The translations under genes were made by a program, and so were the position numbers. DNA of 64,000 bases from positions 1-64,000 of the forward strand of contig NZ_FOOF01000003.1 in assembly GCF_900113115.1 (NCBI RefSeq). Direction: 5' to 3'. The notes beneath the pieces were generated by a model. It saw only the letters and a program-made list of their open reading frames with translations, had not been told where the DNA came from and ran no database searches. Of this stretch, positions 9,822-18,043 are shown in pieces; position 1 is the stretch's first letter, and each line of letters begins with the position of its first letter. This DNA is from Duganella sp. CF458. GTDB taxonomy: Bacteria > Pseudomonadota > Gammaproteobacteria > Burkholderiales > Burkholderiaceae_D.

Positions 9822-10721
9822 TTATCGCACTTTGCCATAATTCGGCCAGAACTCGAGCAACAGGAAGGCTTGCAGCTCTTTCTCGTCTTCCTTGCGCGCG
9901 CTCATTGGGACATTGCGGCCGAGGCGATGCGATTCCCAGACGAAGTCGCCCGGCTTCTCCTTGCGGATCATTTCGATCATCTTCTTGACGATTGCCGTTT
10001 CGATATCTTTTTCAGAGCCTTGGTCGACGTGGACCTGCTGCTGCCATTGGCGCTTGAAATTGGAACTGAAGCCGCGGAACTTGATATCCGCACCATTGAA
10101 GGTCTGGTTGACGATCTGGAACACGCCGCCGGTATCATTGCGCTCGCCGTTGGCGTTGCGGCCCTGGGCACCCATGATATTGGCCAGGGCGCGCGCCTTG
10201 CCGGTGGCGCCGGCATCTTCTTCCTGCGCCGGCTGCTGCGCATCGCCATTGCGCGCGCGGCGGCGCTGCTCGATCAAGGCTGCCATGTCGGGCACGGTAT
10301 CCGGCACCGGGGTCAGCTTGGCCTGCTCAGGCGGCACAAGCTTTTCCTGCGGCTTGATGACCTCGGTGATCGCGTTCTTGTTCGGCGGCAGGTAGGCGCG
10401 CGAGGAGCGCGGCGTTTCCTTGGAAGGCTTGGCCTTCGGCTGCGCTTTGGGCTTGGGTTGCGGCGCCGGCTTGCCGGGGGTGATGTAGACCATCTCGCCA
10501 GCCTTGGGCGGCGGGGTCAGGTCGATCTTGTCCTTCGGCTTGATGAAATAGATCAGCACCACCAGCAGGTGCAGGCCGATGGTGAAGGCGATACCCCAAC
10601 GGTTCGGCTTGCCTGAACCATATTCGAGCACCTTATCCTGCGGCCATGGCTGGCCACAGGTCGGGCAATGATGCCCGTCGTGGGCCGCAAGTTCGGCGTG
10701 GGAATGGGTGTACTGGTGCAA
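9822..10721 (-). CDS. hypothetical protein: N-terminal zinc ribbon, one TM helix, TonB-like proline-rich linker
   Basis: Unrecognised 299-aa protein. The His-rich N-terminus carries CPTCGQPW, half of a zinc-ribbon-like motif. A single membrane segment follows at about residues 43-60 (IAFTIGLHLLVVLIYFI), then a Pro/Lys-rich linker (PKPKAQPKAKPSKETP), then a basic and Gln-rich region, ending in a compact C-terminal domain (about 200-299). The layout resembles energy-transducing TonB-like proteins, but the C-terminal domain is not recognisably TonB. The only possible start in this frame is TTG 10721, because a TAA lies five codons upstream; no good ribosome binding site is visible. It is separate from the RND genes upstream by about 95 bases. 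Confidence 0.75.
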   Translation of the reverse strand: MHQYTHSHAELAAHDGHHCPTCGQPWPQDKVLEYGSGKPNRWGIAFTIGLHLLVVLIYFIKPKDKIDLTPPPKAGEMVYITPGKPAPQPKPKAQPKAKPSKETPRSSRAYLPPNKNAITEVIKPQEKLVPPEQAKLTPVPDTVPDMAALIEQRRRARNGDAQQPAQEEDAGATGKARALANIMGAQGRNANGERNDTGGVFQIVNQTFNGADIKFRGFSSNFKRQWQQQVHVDQGSEKDIETAIVKKMIEMIRKEKPGDFVWESHRLGRNVPMSARKEDEKELQAFLLLEFWPNYGKVR

Positions 10722-10815
10722 GATATTGGCTTTTTACTGAGGATGCTGGGGTGGAAGCTTACCGACTTTCGTCCTTCACGAGTGTTACAGCTTGTAAGCG
10801 CCGCCCAGCATATTA

Positions 10816-13800
10816 TCAGTGTTTGGCCGCTTTGACGGCCCTCAGCTCGACCGGCTGCACGGCATCCGTTGCAGAACCGTCATCCAGGTCCCCATCCTTC
10901 ATCGGGCCGCTGCCGGAGTACTTGTCCAGGAACAGGTAGATCACCGGCGTGATGTACAGCGTAATGACCTGGGAGAACAGCAGGCCGCCGATGACGGCCA
11001 GGCCCAGCGGCTGGCGCAGCTCGGCGCCGGCGCCCAGGCCCAGCGCAATCGGCAAGGCGCCCATCAGGGCCGCCAGCGTGGTCATCATGATCGGGCGGAA
11101 GCGCAGGATGCAGGCCTCGCGGATCGCCTCCAGCGGCGCCTTGCCCTCTTCCCGCTGCGCCACCAGGGCGAAGTCGATCATCATGATCGCATTCTTCTTC
11201 ACGATACCGATCAGCATCAGGATGCCGATGATGGCGATCATGGTCAGGTCCATCTTGAAGACCCACAAGGTCAGCAGCGCGCCCACGGCAGCCGAGGGCA
11301 GGCCGGCCAGGATGGTCAGCGGGTGGATATAGCTCTCGTACAGCACGCCCAGCAGCACATAGATCACGCCCAGCGCCGCCACGATCAGGATCAGCTGGCT
11401 GCTTTGCGAATCCTGGAACACCGCCGCATCGCCGCCGTAGCTGGTGATGATCGAAGCGGGCAGGCCCATCTGCAGGCCCATCTTTTCGATCTTGGCCGTG
11501 GCATTGCCGAGCGGGACATCGGGCGCCAGGTTGAAGGAGATCGTGATCGCCTGCAACTGGCCCTGGTGGTTGACCGAGGTCGGCCCCACCGTGCGCTCGA
11601 CGCTGGCAAAGCTCGACAGCTGCACCAGTTGCCCGCTGCTGTTGCGCACCGACAGCTTGGTCAGCGAATCGTCGAACTGGCGGTCTTCGGTGGCCGCTTC
11701 CAGGATCACGAAATAGCTGGCGGCAGAGGAATAGATGGTCGACACCTGGCGCTCGCCGAATGCCAGGTAGAGCGCGGTGCGCACATCGGCCAGCTTGACG
11801 CCCAGCATATTGGCCTTGTCGCGGTCGATCTTCAACTGCGCCTGCAAGCCGCGGTTCTGCGAATCGCTGGTCACGTCGCGGAAATCGGTATCGGTGCGCA
11901 TCTGGTCGAGGAACTTGCCGGCCCAGTCATTCAGCGCATCCGGGCTGACCGACTGCAGCGTGTACTGGTAACGGCTCTTCGATGGGCGGCCGCCAAGCTG
12001 CAGGTTTTGCACCGGGCTCAGGTAGACCTGGATGCCGGCGATCTTTTTTGTTTCCTTGCGCAGGCTGTCCAGCACTTCGGCCATCTTCTTGCGCTCCGAA
12101 CGCGGTTTCAGCACCAGGAACATGCGGCCGGTATTGCCGCCGCCGGTGAATGAGGTCACGTCCTTGATGTTGGGGTTGGCCTGGATCGTCGCGGCCACCT
12201 TCTCCTGCAGTTCCAGCATGGCGGAGGTGGAAATATCTTCCGACGCCTCGGTATTGACGCGGATCTGGCCCAGGTCTTCTTCCGGGAAGAAGCCTTTCGG
12301 GATGGCGATATACAGCCAGGCCGTCAGCGCGAAGGTGCCCAGCGCGATGCCGAGCACCACGAAGCGGTGGTGCAAGGCCAGGTCCAGCGTGCGCGCATAG
12401 GCGTCGCGCGTGGCGTGGAAGGCGCGCTCGAAGTGGCGCCCGATGAACGTGTCGTCGCCCGACGTCTCATGCGAATCGGCCGGCATGAAGCGCGAGGCCA
12501 GCATCGGCACCAGGGTCAGCGACACGATCGCCGACACCAGCACCGACAGGCCGACCACCACCGCGAATTCGTGGAACATCAAGCCCATTACGCCGGGCAT
12601 GAAGAAGATCGGAATGAACACCGCCACCAGCGAAATCGAAATCGATACGATGGTGAAGCCCATTTCCTTCGAGCCGATCAAGGCCGCCTGCAAAGGCTTC
12701 TTGCCCAGCTCGATATGGCGCACGATGTTTTCCAGCACCACGATCGCATCGTCGACCACCAGGCCCACTGCCAGCGTGATGCCGAGCAGGGACACGTTGT
12801 CCAGGCTGTAACCCAGCGCATACAGCAGCGCCAGCGCGCCGAGCAAGGAAATCGGCATCGTGACGGCCGGGATGAAGGTGGCGGCCAGGCGGCGCAGGAA
12901 CAGGAAGATCACCAGCACCACCAATACCACCGTCAGCGCCAGGGTCAGGTTGACGTCGTGGATCGCTTCGCGGATCGACACCGAGCGATCGTTGACCAGG
13001 TTGATCGAGACCGATTCCGGCAGCTGGGCACGGAAGCGCGGCAGCAGCTTGCGCACCGCATCGACCACCTGCACGGTGTTGGCATCGGGCTGGCGTTGCA
13101 CCAGCAGCACGATGGCGCGCTCGCCGTTATAGCTGCCGGCGGCCTTGATCGACTGGTAACTGTCCTCCACCGTCGCCACTTCCTTCAGGCGCACCGGCTG
13201 GCCATTGCGGGTAGCGATGATCAGGTCGGCGAAATCAGCGGCGCGCATCAATTGCGCATTGCCCTGGATGGTCAGGGTCTGGCTCGGGCCATCGATGGTG
13301 CCGAGCGGCGTGTTGGCGTTGGCCGCCTTGATGGCGGCCTGCAGCTCGTCGAGCGTCAGGTTGCGCGAGTTCATCAGGTCCGGCTTGGCACGCACGCGCA
13401 CTGCGAAACGCTTCTGGCCATTGACCGAGACCTGGGCCACGCCCGGCAGGGTGGACAGGTTGGGCGCCACCAGGTTTTCCGCGTAATCGTTGAGCTCGGA
13501 CAAGCTCAGCGAGGGCGAGGTCATGGTGGCGAACAGCACCGGCGCATCGGCCGGGTTGACCTTGCGGTAGGACGGCAAGTCGGTCATTTCCTGCGGCAGC
13601 GAGCGCTGGGCGCGCAGCAGCGCGGCCTGCACATCGACCGCCGCTTCATTGACGTTGATCGAAGGGTCGAATTCCAGCGTCAACGACGTATTGCCGAGCG
13701 TGCTGGTCGAGGTGATCATCGACAGGCCGCCGATGGTCGAGAACTGTTTTTCCAGCGGCAGCGCAACCGACGAGGCCATGGTTTCCGGCGACGCGCCCGG

Positions 13801-13953
13801 CAAGTCGGCGCTGACGTTGATGACCGGGGTGTTGTAGCTCGGCAGTGCGGCAACCGGGATGTGGGCATAGGCCAGCACGCCTGCCAGGATCAGGCTCAGC
13901 GAGAGCAGCACCACCATCACGGGGCGCCGGATACTCAGCTCGGAAAGGTTCAT
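10816..13953 (-). CDS. RND multidrug efflux permease, MdtB/MdtC-like
   Basis: Inner-membrane proton/drug antiporter of 1045 aa, the pump of a tripartite efflux system. Classic RND features are present: a first helix after MNLSELSIRRPVM, two large periplasmic loops, 12 membrane segments, and the proton-relay acidic pair in TM4 (VVDDAIVVLEN, near residue 400). The N-terminus and SLLGITLAVGL region are closest to the MdtC/MuxC branch. Its start overlaps the adaptor stop by four bases (ATGA). The cognate outer-membrane TolC-type channel is not in the window. Upstream genes encode its probable regulators, so the operon is likely stress- or drug-inducible. Confidence 0.95.
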   Translation of the reverse strand: MNLSELSIRRPVMVVLLSLSLILAGVLAYAHIPVAALPSYNTPVINVSADLPGASPETMASSVALPLEKQFSTIGGLSMITSTSTLGNTSLTLEFDPSINVNEAAVDVQAALLRAQRSLPQEMTDLPSYRKVNPADAPVLFATMTSPSLSLSELNDYAENLVAPNLSTLPGVAQVSVNGQKRFAVRVRAKPDLMNSRNLTLDELQAAIKAANANTPLGTIDGPSQTLTIQGNAQLMRAADFADLIIATRNGQPVRLKEVATVEDSYQSIKAAGSYNGERAIVLLVQRQPDANTVQVVDAVRKLLPRFRAQLPESVSINLVNDRSVSIREAIHDVNLTLALTVVLVVLVIFLFLRRLAATFIPAVTMPISLLGALALLYALGYSLDNVSLLGITLAVGLVVDDAIVVLENIVRHIELGKKPLQAALIGSKEMGFTIVSISISLVAVFIPIFFMPGVMGLMFHEFAVVVGLSVLVSAIVSLTLVPMLASRFMPADSHETSGDDTFIGRHFERAFHATRDAYARTLDLALHHRFVVLGIALGTFALTAWLYIAIPKGFFPEEDLGQIRVNTEASEDISTSAMLELQEKVAATIQANPNIKDVTSFTGGGNTGRMFLVLKPRSERKKMAEVLDSLRKETKKIAGIQVYLSPVQNLQLGGRPSKSRYQYTLQSVSPDALNDWAGKFLDQMRTDTDFRDVTSDSQNRGLQAQLKIDRDKANMLGVKLADVRTALYLAFGERQVSTIYSSAASYFVILEAATEDRQFDDSLTKLSVRNSSGQLVQLSSFASVERTVGPTSVNHQGQLQAITISFNLAPDVPLGNATAKIEKMGLQMGLPASIITSYGGDAAVFQDSQSSQLILIVAALGVIYVLLGVLYESYIHPLTILAGLPSAAVGALLTLWVFKMDLTMIAIIGILMLIGIVKKNAIMMIDFALVAQREEGKAPLEAIREACILRFRPIMMTTLAALMGALPIALGLGAGAELRQPLGLAVIGGLLFSQVITLYITPVIYLFLDKYSGSGPMKDGDLDDGSATDAVQPVELRAVKAAKH

Positions 13954-15137
13954 TCGGACTTGCCTTTCTTGTGGCCCTTGCCGTTCTGTGCCACTGCGGG
14001 TTCGGCGAGACGGACTTTGCCGCCCGGCCGCAGGTTCTGCTTGCCTTCCACGATGATCTGTTCATCGCCGTGCAGGCCGGTGACCGCGGCCAGCGCGCCG
14101 AAGCCGTGGATGCGTTGCACGTTGACAACCTTGGCCGTCTGGTCAGGCGCAACGGCGTACACAAAGGTACCTTTGGTATTGGTAATAATAGCGTTCTGCG
14201 GGACCACCAGCGCATCTTTCAGCGTGGCCACCGTCAGCTTGGTATTGACGTATTGGCCCGGCCACAGGCGGGTGTCGGCATTGTCGAACACGGCCTTGAC
14301 GCGGATCACGCCGGCCACCGGGTCGACTGTATTGTCGACAAAGCTGAGCTGGCCGTGGACCGGCTTGTCCGAATTGTTCTGGAACGCTTGCACCGCCACC
14401 TTGCCGGCGCGCTGGGCGTCCAGCAGGGCCGCCAGGCTCGATTCCGGTACGGTGAAGGCGACGTTGATCGGGTTCAGTTGGGTCACGCTGGTCAGCGAGG
14501 TGCTGAGCTGCACCAGGCTGCCCGGGTAGACGTTGATGGCGCCGACACGGCCGGTCAGCGGCGAACGGATTTGCGTGAAGCTCTGGTCGACCTTGCTGGC
14601 GCGGGCTACCGCGATATCGGCTTCCAGCGCGGCGCGGCTGGAGTCCACCTGGCTCTTCAGGGTATCGACCGCGCTCTGCGCCAGGAAATTCTGGGTGCGC
14701 AATTCCTGCGCGCGCTGGTACTGGCGCTCCAGGTCGGCCAGGGTGGCGCGGTCTTTCGCCACTTGCGCGTCGGCTTTCTCGACGTTGGCCGCTTCGGTGC
14801 GGGCGTCGAGCGAGAACATCAGCTCGCCCTGCTTGACGAACTGGCCTTCCTTCACATGCACCTTGACGATGGTGCTGGTGGTTTGCGGGTGCAGGTCGAC
14901 AGTGGAGATCGGGCTCACGGTGCCGTTGGCCGACAGCGCCACCGGCACATCCTGGCGCAGCGGCGCCACCACGTTGACCGTGGTCGGGCCTTGCTCACCC
15001 TTGCCCTTGGCGCCACCGCCGCCATTGCCTTGCGCTGGCGCGCCGCCCTGCTCTGCCGGGCCCTGGTTCGCAAACCAGGCGCCGCCGCCGATTGCCACGG
15101 CCAGGCCCACCACTACTGCCAAAGTTTTCTTCTTCAT
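13950..15137 (-). CDS. RND efflux periplasmic adaptor (membrane fusion protein)
   Basis: HlyD/AcrA-type adaptor of 395 aa linking the RND pump to an outer-membrane channel. The N-terminus is a membrane anchor (TLAVVVGLAVAIGGGAWFA) without a lipobox Cys, followed by a Gly-rich linker, the split lipoyl domain (STIVKVHVKEGQFVKQGELMF), an alpha hairpin (about 100-180), beta-barrel and membrane-proximal domains, and a basic Lys-rich C-terminal tail (KGHKKGKSE). The family resembles MdtA. It lies 11 bases downstream of the sensor kinase gene, so regulators and pump form one operon. Confidence 0.95.
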   Translation of the reverse strand: MKKKTLAVVVGLAVAIGGGAWFANQGPAEQGGAPAQGNGGGGAKGKGEQGPTTVNVVAPLRQDVPVALSANGTVSPISTVDLHPQTTSTIVKVHVKEGQFVKQGELMFSLDARTEAANVEKADAQVAKDRATLADLERQYQRAQELRTQNFLAQSAVDTLKSQVDSSRAALEADIAVARASKVDQSFTQIRSPLTGRVGAINVYPGSLVQLSTSLTSVTQLNPINVAFTVPESSLAALLDAQRAGKVAVQAFQNNSDKPVHGQLSFVDNTVDPVAGVIRVKAVFDNADTRLWPGQYVNTKLTVATLKDALVVPQNAIITNTKGTFVYAVAPDQTAKVVNVQRIHGFGALAAVTGLHGDEQIIVEGKQNLRPGGKVRLAEPAVAQNGKGHKKGKSE

Positions 15138-15148
15138 GAGAGGTCCAA

Positions 15149-16519
15149 CTATTTTCCTGCATAAAATTCCGGGAACACGAGGGTGGCTTCCAGGCCACCG
15201 CTCGCGTGATTGGCCAGGCTCAGGCTGGCGCCATGCTGTTCAGCGATATTGCGCGCAATCGTCAGGCCGAGGCCGGTGCCGCCGGAGGAGCGGTTGCGCG
15301 AAGTTTCCAGGCGGTAGAACGGTTCGAACACCTGCGCCAGCTGGCCGGCCGGGATGCCCGGTCCTTCGTCGCGGATGCGCACGCGCGACGCGCCGGCTTC
15401 GCGCTCGACCGTCACGTGGGCGCGCTGGCCATACTTGACGGCGTTGTCGATCAGGTTGACCAGGCAGCGGCGGATGTCGAGCGGCCGGCCCATCAGGTCC
15501 ATGGCGGCGCGCCCTTTCAAGTCCACGTCCTGGCCGGCATCGGTGGCATCGGCGCACACGCTGTCGAGCAGGGCGTCGAGGTCGACGCGCTGCATCGCTT
15601 CGGTCGTGTCCATGCTGCGCGCCAGGTCCAGGCCTTCCTTGACCATCTGCTGCATGGCCGACAGGTCTTCCAGCAGCTTGCCCTGCAGTTCCGGGTCCTT
15701 CACCTTTTCCAGGCGCAGGCGCATGCGGGTCAGCGGGGTCTGCAAATCGTGGGTAATGGCCGCCAGCATTTCGGTGCGCTGGGCGATGTGCTGGCGGATG
15801 CGCGCCTGCATGGCGTTGAAGGCGGCCGAGGCGGTACGGATTTCCGTCGCCCCACCCAGCTTGATCGGCGCGTGGTTGATGTCGTTCCCCAGGTTCTTGG
15901 CGGCATCGGCCAATTTATTCAGCGGACCCATCGTCATGCGGGCCACCAGGTAGGCCAGCACGGCAATGCTGAGCAGGAATGGAACAAAAGCGGCATATTC
16001 ATTTTTGCCTGTCGGCGCCGGCTGGCGCGGCGGCAGGATGGACAGTTTCAGGTGCTGGCCGTCGGGCATGGTGACCGCCAGCGATTCGCAGGTGCCGCGC
16101 CAGGTGCCGGTGCCGGCACCGAACACGGAGAAGGCCGTGTAGGCAGGGGTCGGACGCTCGCAGGCGTCCGGGCGCTCCAGCAGCGATTGCAGGCCGTATT
16201 CCTTGCCGAGGCGGTTGGCCAAAGTGGCGCCGAACTCGCTCATTTCCGGATTGATGCCGCTCAGGTCGCTCAATACCTCGAGCTTGATGGCGCCCATGCT
16301 GGCCACGCGCAGGTATTGGTTGCGCGACTCCGGCAGGACCACCACGGCCGTCGAAATGATCTGTTCGGCACGCTCGAGGGCAAAGAAATCGCGGTAGCGC
16401 TGCAGGGTGCGCTGGCGTTCGTTGACGGCGAGGTACTGGGTCAGCGCGGCAGAGGCAAGGATGCCCAGCATCAGGACCAGGAAGACCCGGCCCGTCATGC
16501 CCCTGAAAAACGCTTTCAT
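15149..16519 (-). CDS. sensor histidine kinase, efflux-associated (BaeS-like position)
   Basis: Membrane sensor kinase of 456 aa. An N-terminal helix (about residues 11-28), a periplasmic domain of about 150 residues with two Cys pairs, a second helix (about 177-197), and a HAMP segment lead to the dimerisation box with phospho-acceptor His at about 257 (ITHDLQTPLTRMR). ATP-binding motifs follow: N box NLIDNAVKYG, G1 DEGPGIP and G2 GGTGLGL. It overlaps the response regulator by one to three bases and precedes the adaptor gene, so it most likely senses envelope damage or the pump's substrate. The ligand is unknown. Confidence 0.93.
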   Translation of the reverse strand: MKAFFRGMTGRVFLVLMLGILASAALTQYLAVNERQRTLQRYRDFFALERAEQIISTAVVVLPESRNQYLRVASMGAIKLEVLSDLSGINPEMSEFGATLANRLGKEYGLQSLLERPDACERPTPAYTAFSVFGAGTGTWRGTCESLAVTMPDGQHLKLSILPPRQPAPTGKNEYAAFVPFLLSIAVLAYLVARMTMGPLNKLADAAKNLGNDINHAPIKLGGATEIRTASAAFNAMQARIRQHIAQRTEMLAAITHDLQTPLTRMRLRLEKVKDPELQGKLLEDLSAMQQMVKEGLDLARSMDTTEAMQRVDLDALLDSVCADATDAGQDVDLKGRAAMDLMGRPLDIRRCLVNLIDNAVKYGQRAHVTVEREAGASRVRIRDEGPGIPAGQLAQVFEPFYRLETSRNRSSGGTGLGLTIARNIAEQHGASLSLANHASGGLEATLVFPEFYAGK

Positions 16520-17241
16520 CAGTCAGGCTCCACGGCCACCGTACCGGCCAGCACGTAGCCGCCATTGCGCACCGTCTTGATGATCTGCGGCAGGCGGGCA
16601 TCTTCGCCCAGCTTCTGGCGCAGGCGGCTGATCTGGATGTCGATCGAGCGGTCGAACGGGTCGGCGTCGCGGCCCTGGGTCAGGTTCAGCAGCTGGTCGC
16701 GGTTCAACACGCGGTTCGGGTGCTCGAGGAAGACCTTGAGCAGGCGGAATTCGGCGCCGGACAGCATGATGACCGTGCCCTGCGGGTTGACCAGGTGGCG
16801 CGCCGTCAAGTCCAGCACCCAGTTCGAAAAACGGATGCGGCTGGCTTTTTCAACACCGCTGGCGGCGGTGCTGGTGCTACGGCGCAGCACACTGCGGATG
16901 CGGGCCAGCAGCTCGCGCGGCTCGAACGGTTTGGGCAGGTAATCGTCGGCGCCCATTTCCAGGCCGAGGATGCGGTCCAGCGGCTCGCTGCGCGCGGTCA
17001 ACATGATGACCGGCAGGGTCGAGTGGGCGCGCAGCTTGCGGCACAGGGTCAGGCCGTCTTCGCCCGGCAGGTTCAGGTCCAGCACGATCAGGTCGGGCTT
17101 GGTGTTGTCAAGCAGCTTCCACATGGCCGCACCGTCGCTGGCGCCGTGGGTGCGGTAACCGTTGGTTTCCAGATAATCCTGCAGCAGGGTGCGGATATCG
17201 CGGTCGTCGTCGACGATGAGGATGGTGGCGGCATTTTCCAT
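16519..17241 (-). CDS. OmpR-family response regulator, efflux-associated
   Basis: Transcriptional response regulator of 240 aa: receiver domain with acidic pocket DDD at 11-13, phospho-acceptor Asp55 (LIVLDLNLPGE) and the conserved Lys (YLPKPFEP), then a winged-helix OmpR/PhoB DNA-binding domain (RVLNRDQLLNLTQGRDADPFDRS). ATG 17241 is chosen because the receiver begins right after it; an upstream in-frame start would add 18 unconserved residues. It is the first gene of the regulator-kinase-adaptor-pump operon and is divergent from a Spy/CpxP-like gene, a probable target by analogy with BaeR and CpxR. Confidence 0.93.
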   Translation of the reverse strand: MENAATILIVDDDRDIRTLLQDYLETNGYRTHGASDGAAMWKLLDNTKPDLIVLDLNLPGEDGLTLCRKLRAHSTLPVIMLTARSEPLDRILGLEMGADDYLPKPFEPRELLARIRSVLRRSTSTAASGVEKASRIRFSNWVLDLTARHLVNPQGTVIMLSGAEFRLLKVFLEHPNRVLNRDQLLNLTQGRDADPFDRSIDIQISRLRQKLGEDARLPQIIKTVRNGGYVLAGTVAVEPD

Positions 17242-17541
17242 GCCTACAATTATCCCTTGCAACGCTGGCCACGGGTAGACAGTTTGTATCGCCATGTTTA
17301 GATATTGCTCGTCGAAACATGGCGTTACAAAACTCCGGCAGCGCTGATCAGTCTTGGCTTAGGGCCCAGGTGCCATTGAGTTGCCGAAGAAACGTAGCGG
17401 GGCATCAGGCAATCATAGATGCAACATCTGGATACAAAGTGCTGGCCCCGGGACACTTCGCGGTTACAGGAAAACGGGAAGATACTTCCATGTGCAGTGC
17501 GAGTGCACATTCAATTGTGTTCAATACTGAAGGGATTAATC
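17242..17541. promoter_or_regulatory. 300-base divergent control region, regulator operon / spy-like gene
   Basis: Non-coding region between two divergent starts. It contains an inverted repeat ATGTGCA-N7-TGCACAT at 17490-17510, 32 bases before the spy-like ATG, and two copies of GTTACA (about 17323 and 17463) that could be binding sites. No promoter stands out clearly. The region probably holds both promoters and the sites for the response regulator; this rests on arrangement only. Confidence 0.5.
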
Positions 17542-18012
17542 ATGAAAACCTTGCATAAAGCATTCGTCATCGGCGCAGCGGTTATCGGTTTTGGCGCGGC
17601 GTCCTTGCCGGCCATGGCAGAAGAGGCGCCACAGCATCGCTATGCGGCCACCAAATTCGATCCGGTCAAAATGCAGGAGCGTATGGATGCGCGAGCCAAG
17701 CGCATGCACGATGCGCTGAAAATCACTCCTGCGCAGGAAGGTGCATGGCAGGCTTATTTGTCGGCGCTGAAGTCGTCAATGCCGCAGCGCGGCCATTTCG
17801 ATCGCGTCGCATTCAAGGCCATGCCGGCGCCGGAGCGCATGGAGAAACGGATTGAAATGGCGAAGGCCCATTTGGCCAGCATGGAAAGCAAGCTGGCGGC
17901 GACCAGGACTTTCTACGCTACGCTGACGCCTGAGCAGCAAAAGACTTTCGACGAGAAGTCTGGCCGTTTCGGCCACCATCGCCACGGCCGCATGATGCGC
18001 CACCACGGCTGA
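17542..18012 (+). CDS. Spy/CpxP-like periplasmic chaperone
   Basis: Exported helical protein of 156 aa. The signal peptide is clear (HKAFVIGAAVIGFGAASLPAMA). The mature part is Met-, Lys- and Arg-rich and contains two LTxxQ-type motifs, ITPAQ and LTPEQQ, which define the Spy/CpxP family. The C-terminus is His- and Arg-rich (HHRHGRMMRHHG), possibly metal-binding. Start ATG 17542 has AAGGGATT upstream. Spy acts as an ATP-independent periplasmic chaperone; CpxP-like members also restrain sensor kinases. Its position divergent to a two-component/RND operon suggests membership of the same envelope-stress response. Confidence 0.88.
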   Translation: MKTLHKAFVIGAAVIGFGAASLPAMAEEAPQHRYAATKFDPVKMQERMDARAKRMHDALKITPAQEGAWQAYLSALKSSMPQRGHFDRVAFKAMPAPERMEKRIEMAKAHLASMESKLAATRTFYATLTPEQQKTFDEKSGRFGHHRHGRMMRHHG

Positions 18013-18016
18013 TAAG

Positions 18017-18043
18017 AAAGGGCGCCTTGCGGCGCCCTTTTTT
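18017..18043 (+). terminator. Rho-independent terminator after spy-like gene
   Basis: Stem AAAGGGCGCC / GGCGCCCTTT with TTGC loop followed by seven T, only five bases past the stop codon. It lies between convergent genes and could also act on dsbD transcripts, whose stop codon overlaps the T-run. Confidence 0.9.

Noticed and set aside
12367..14529. 720-codon open frame on the plus strand opposite the RND pump and adaptor
   Set aside because: Same kind of antisense shadow; no ribosome binding site or recognisable domain.
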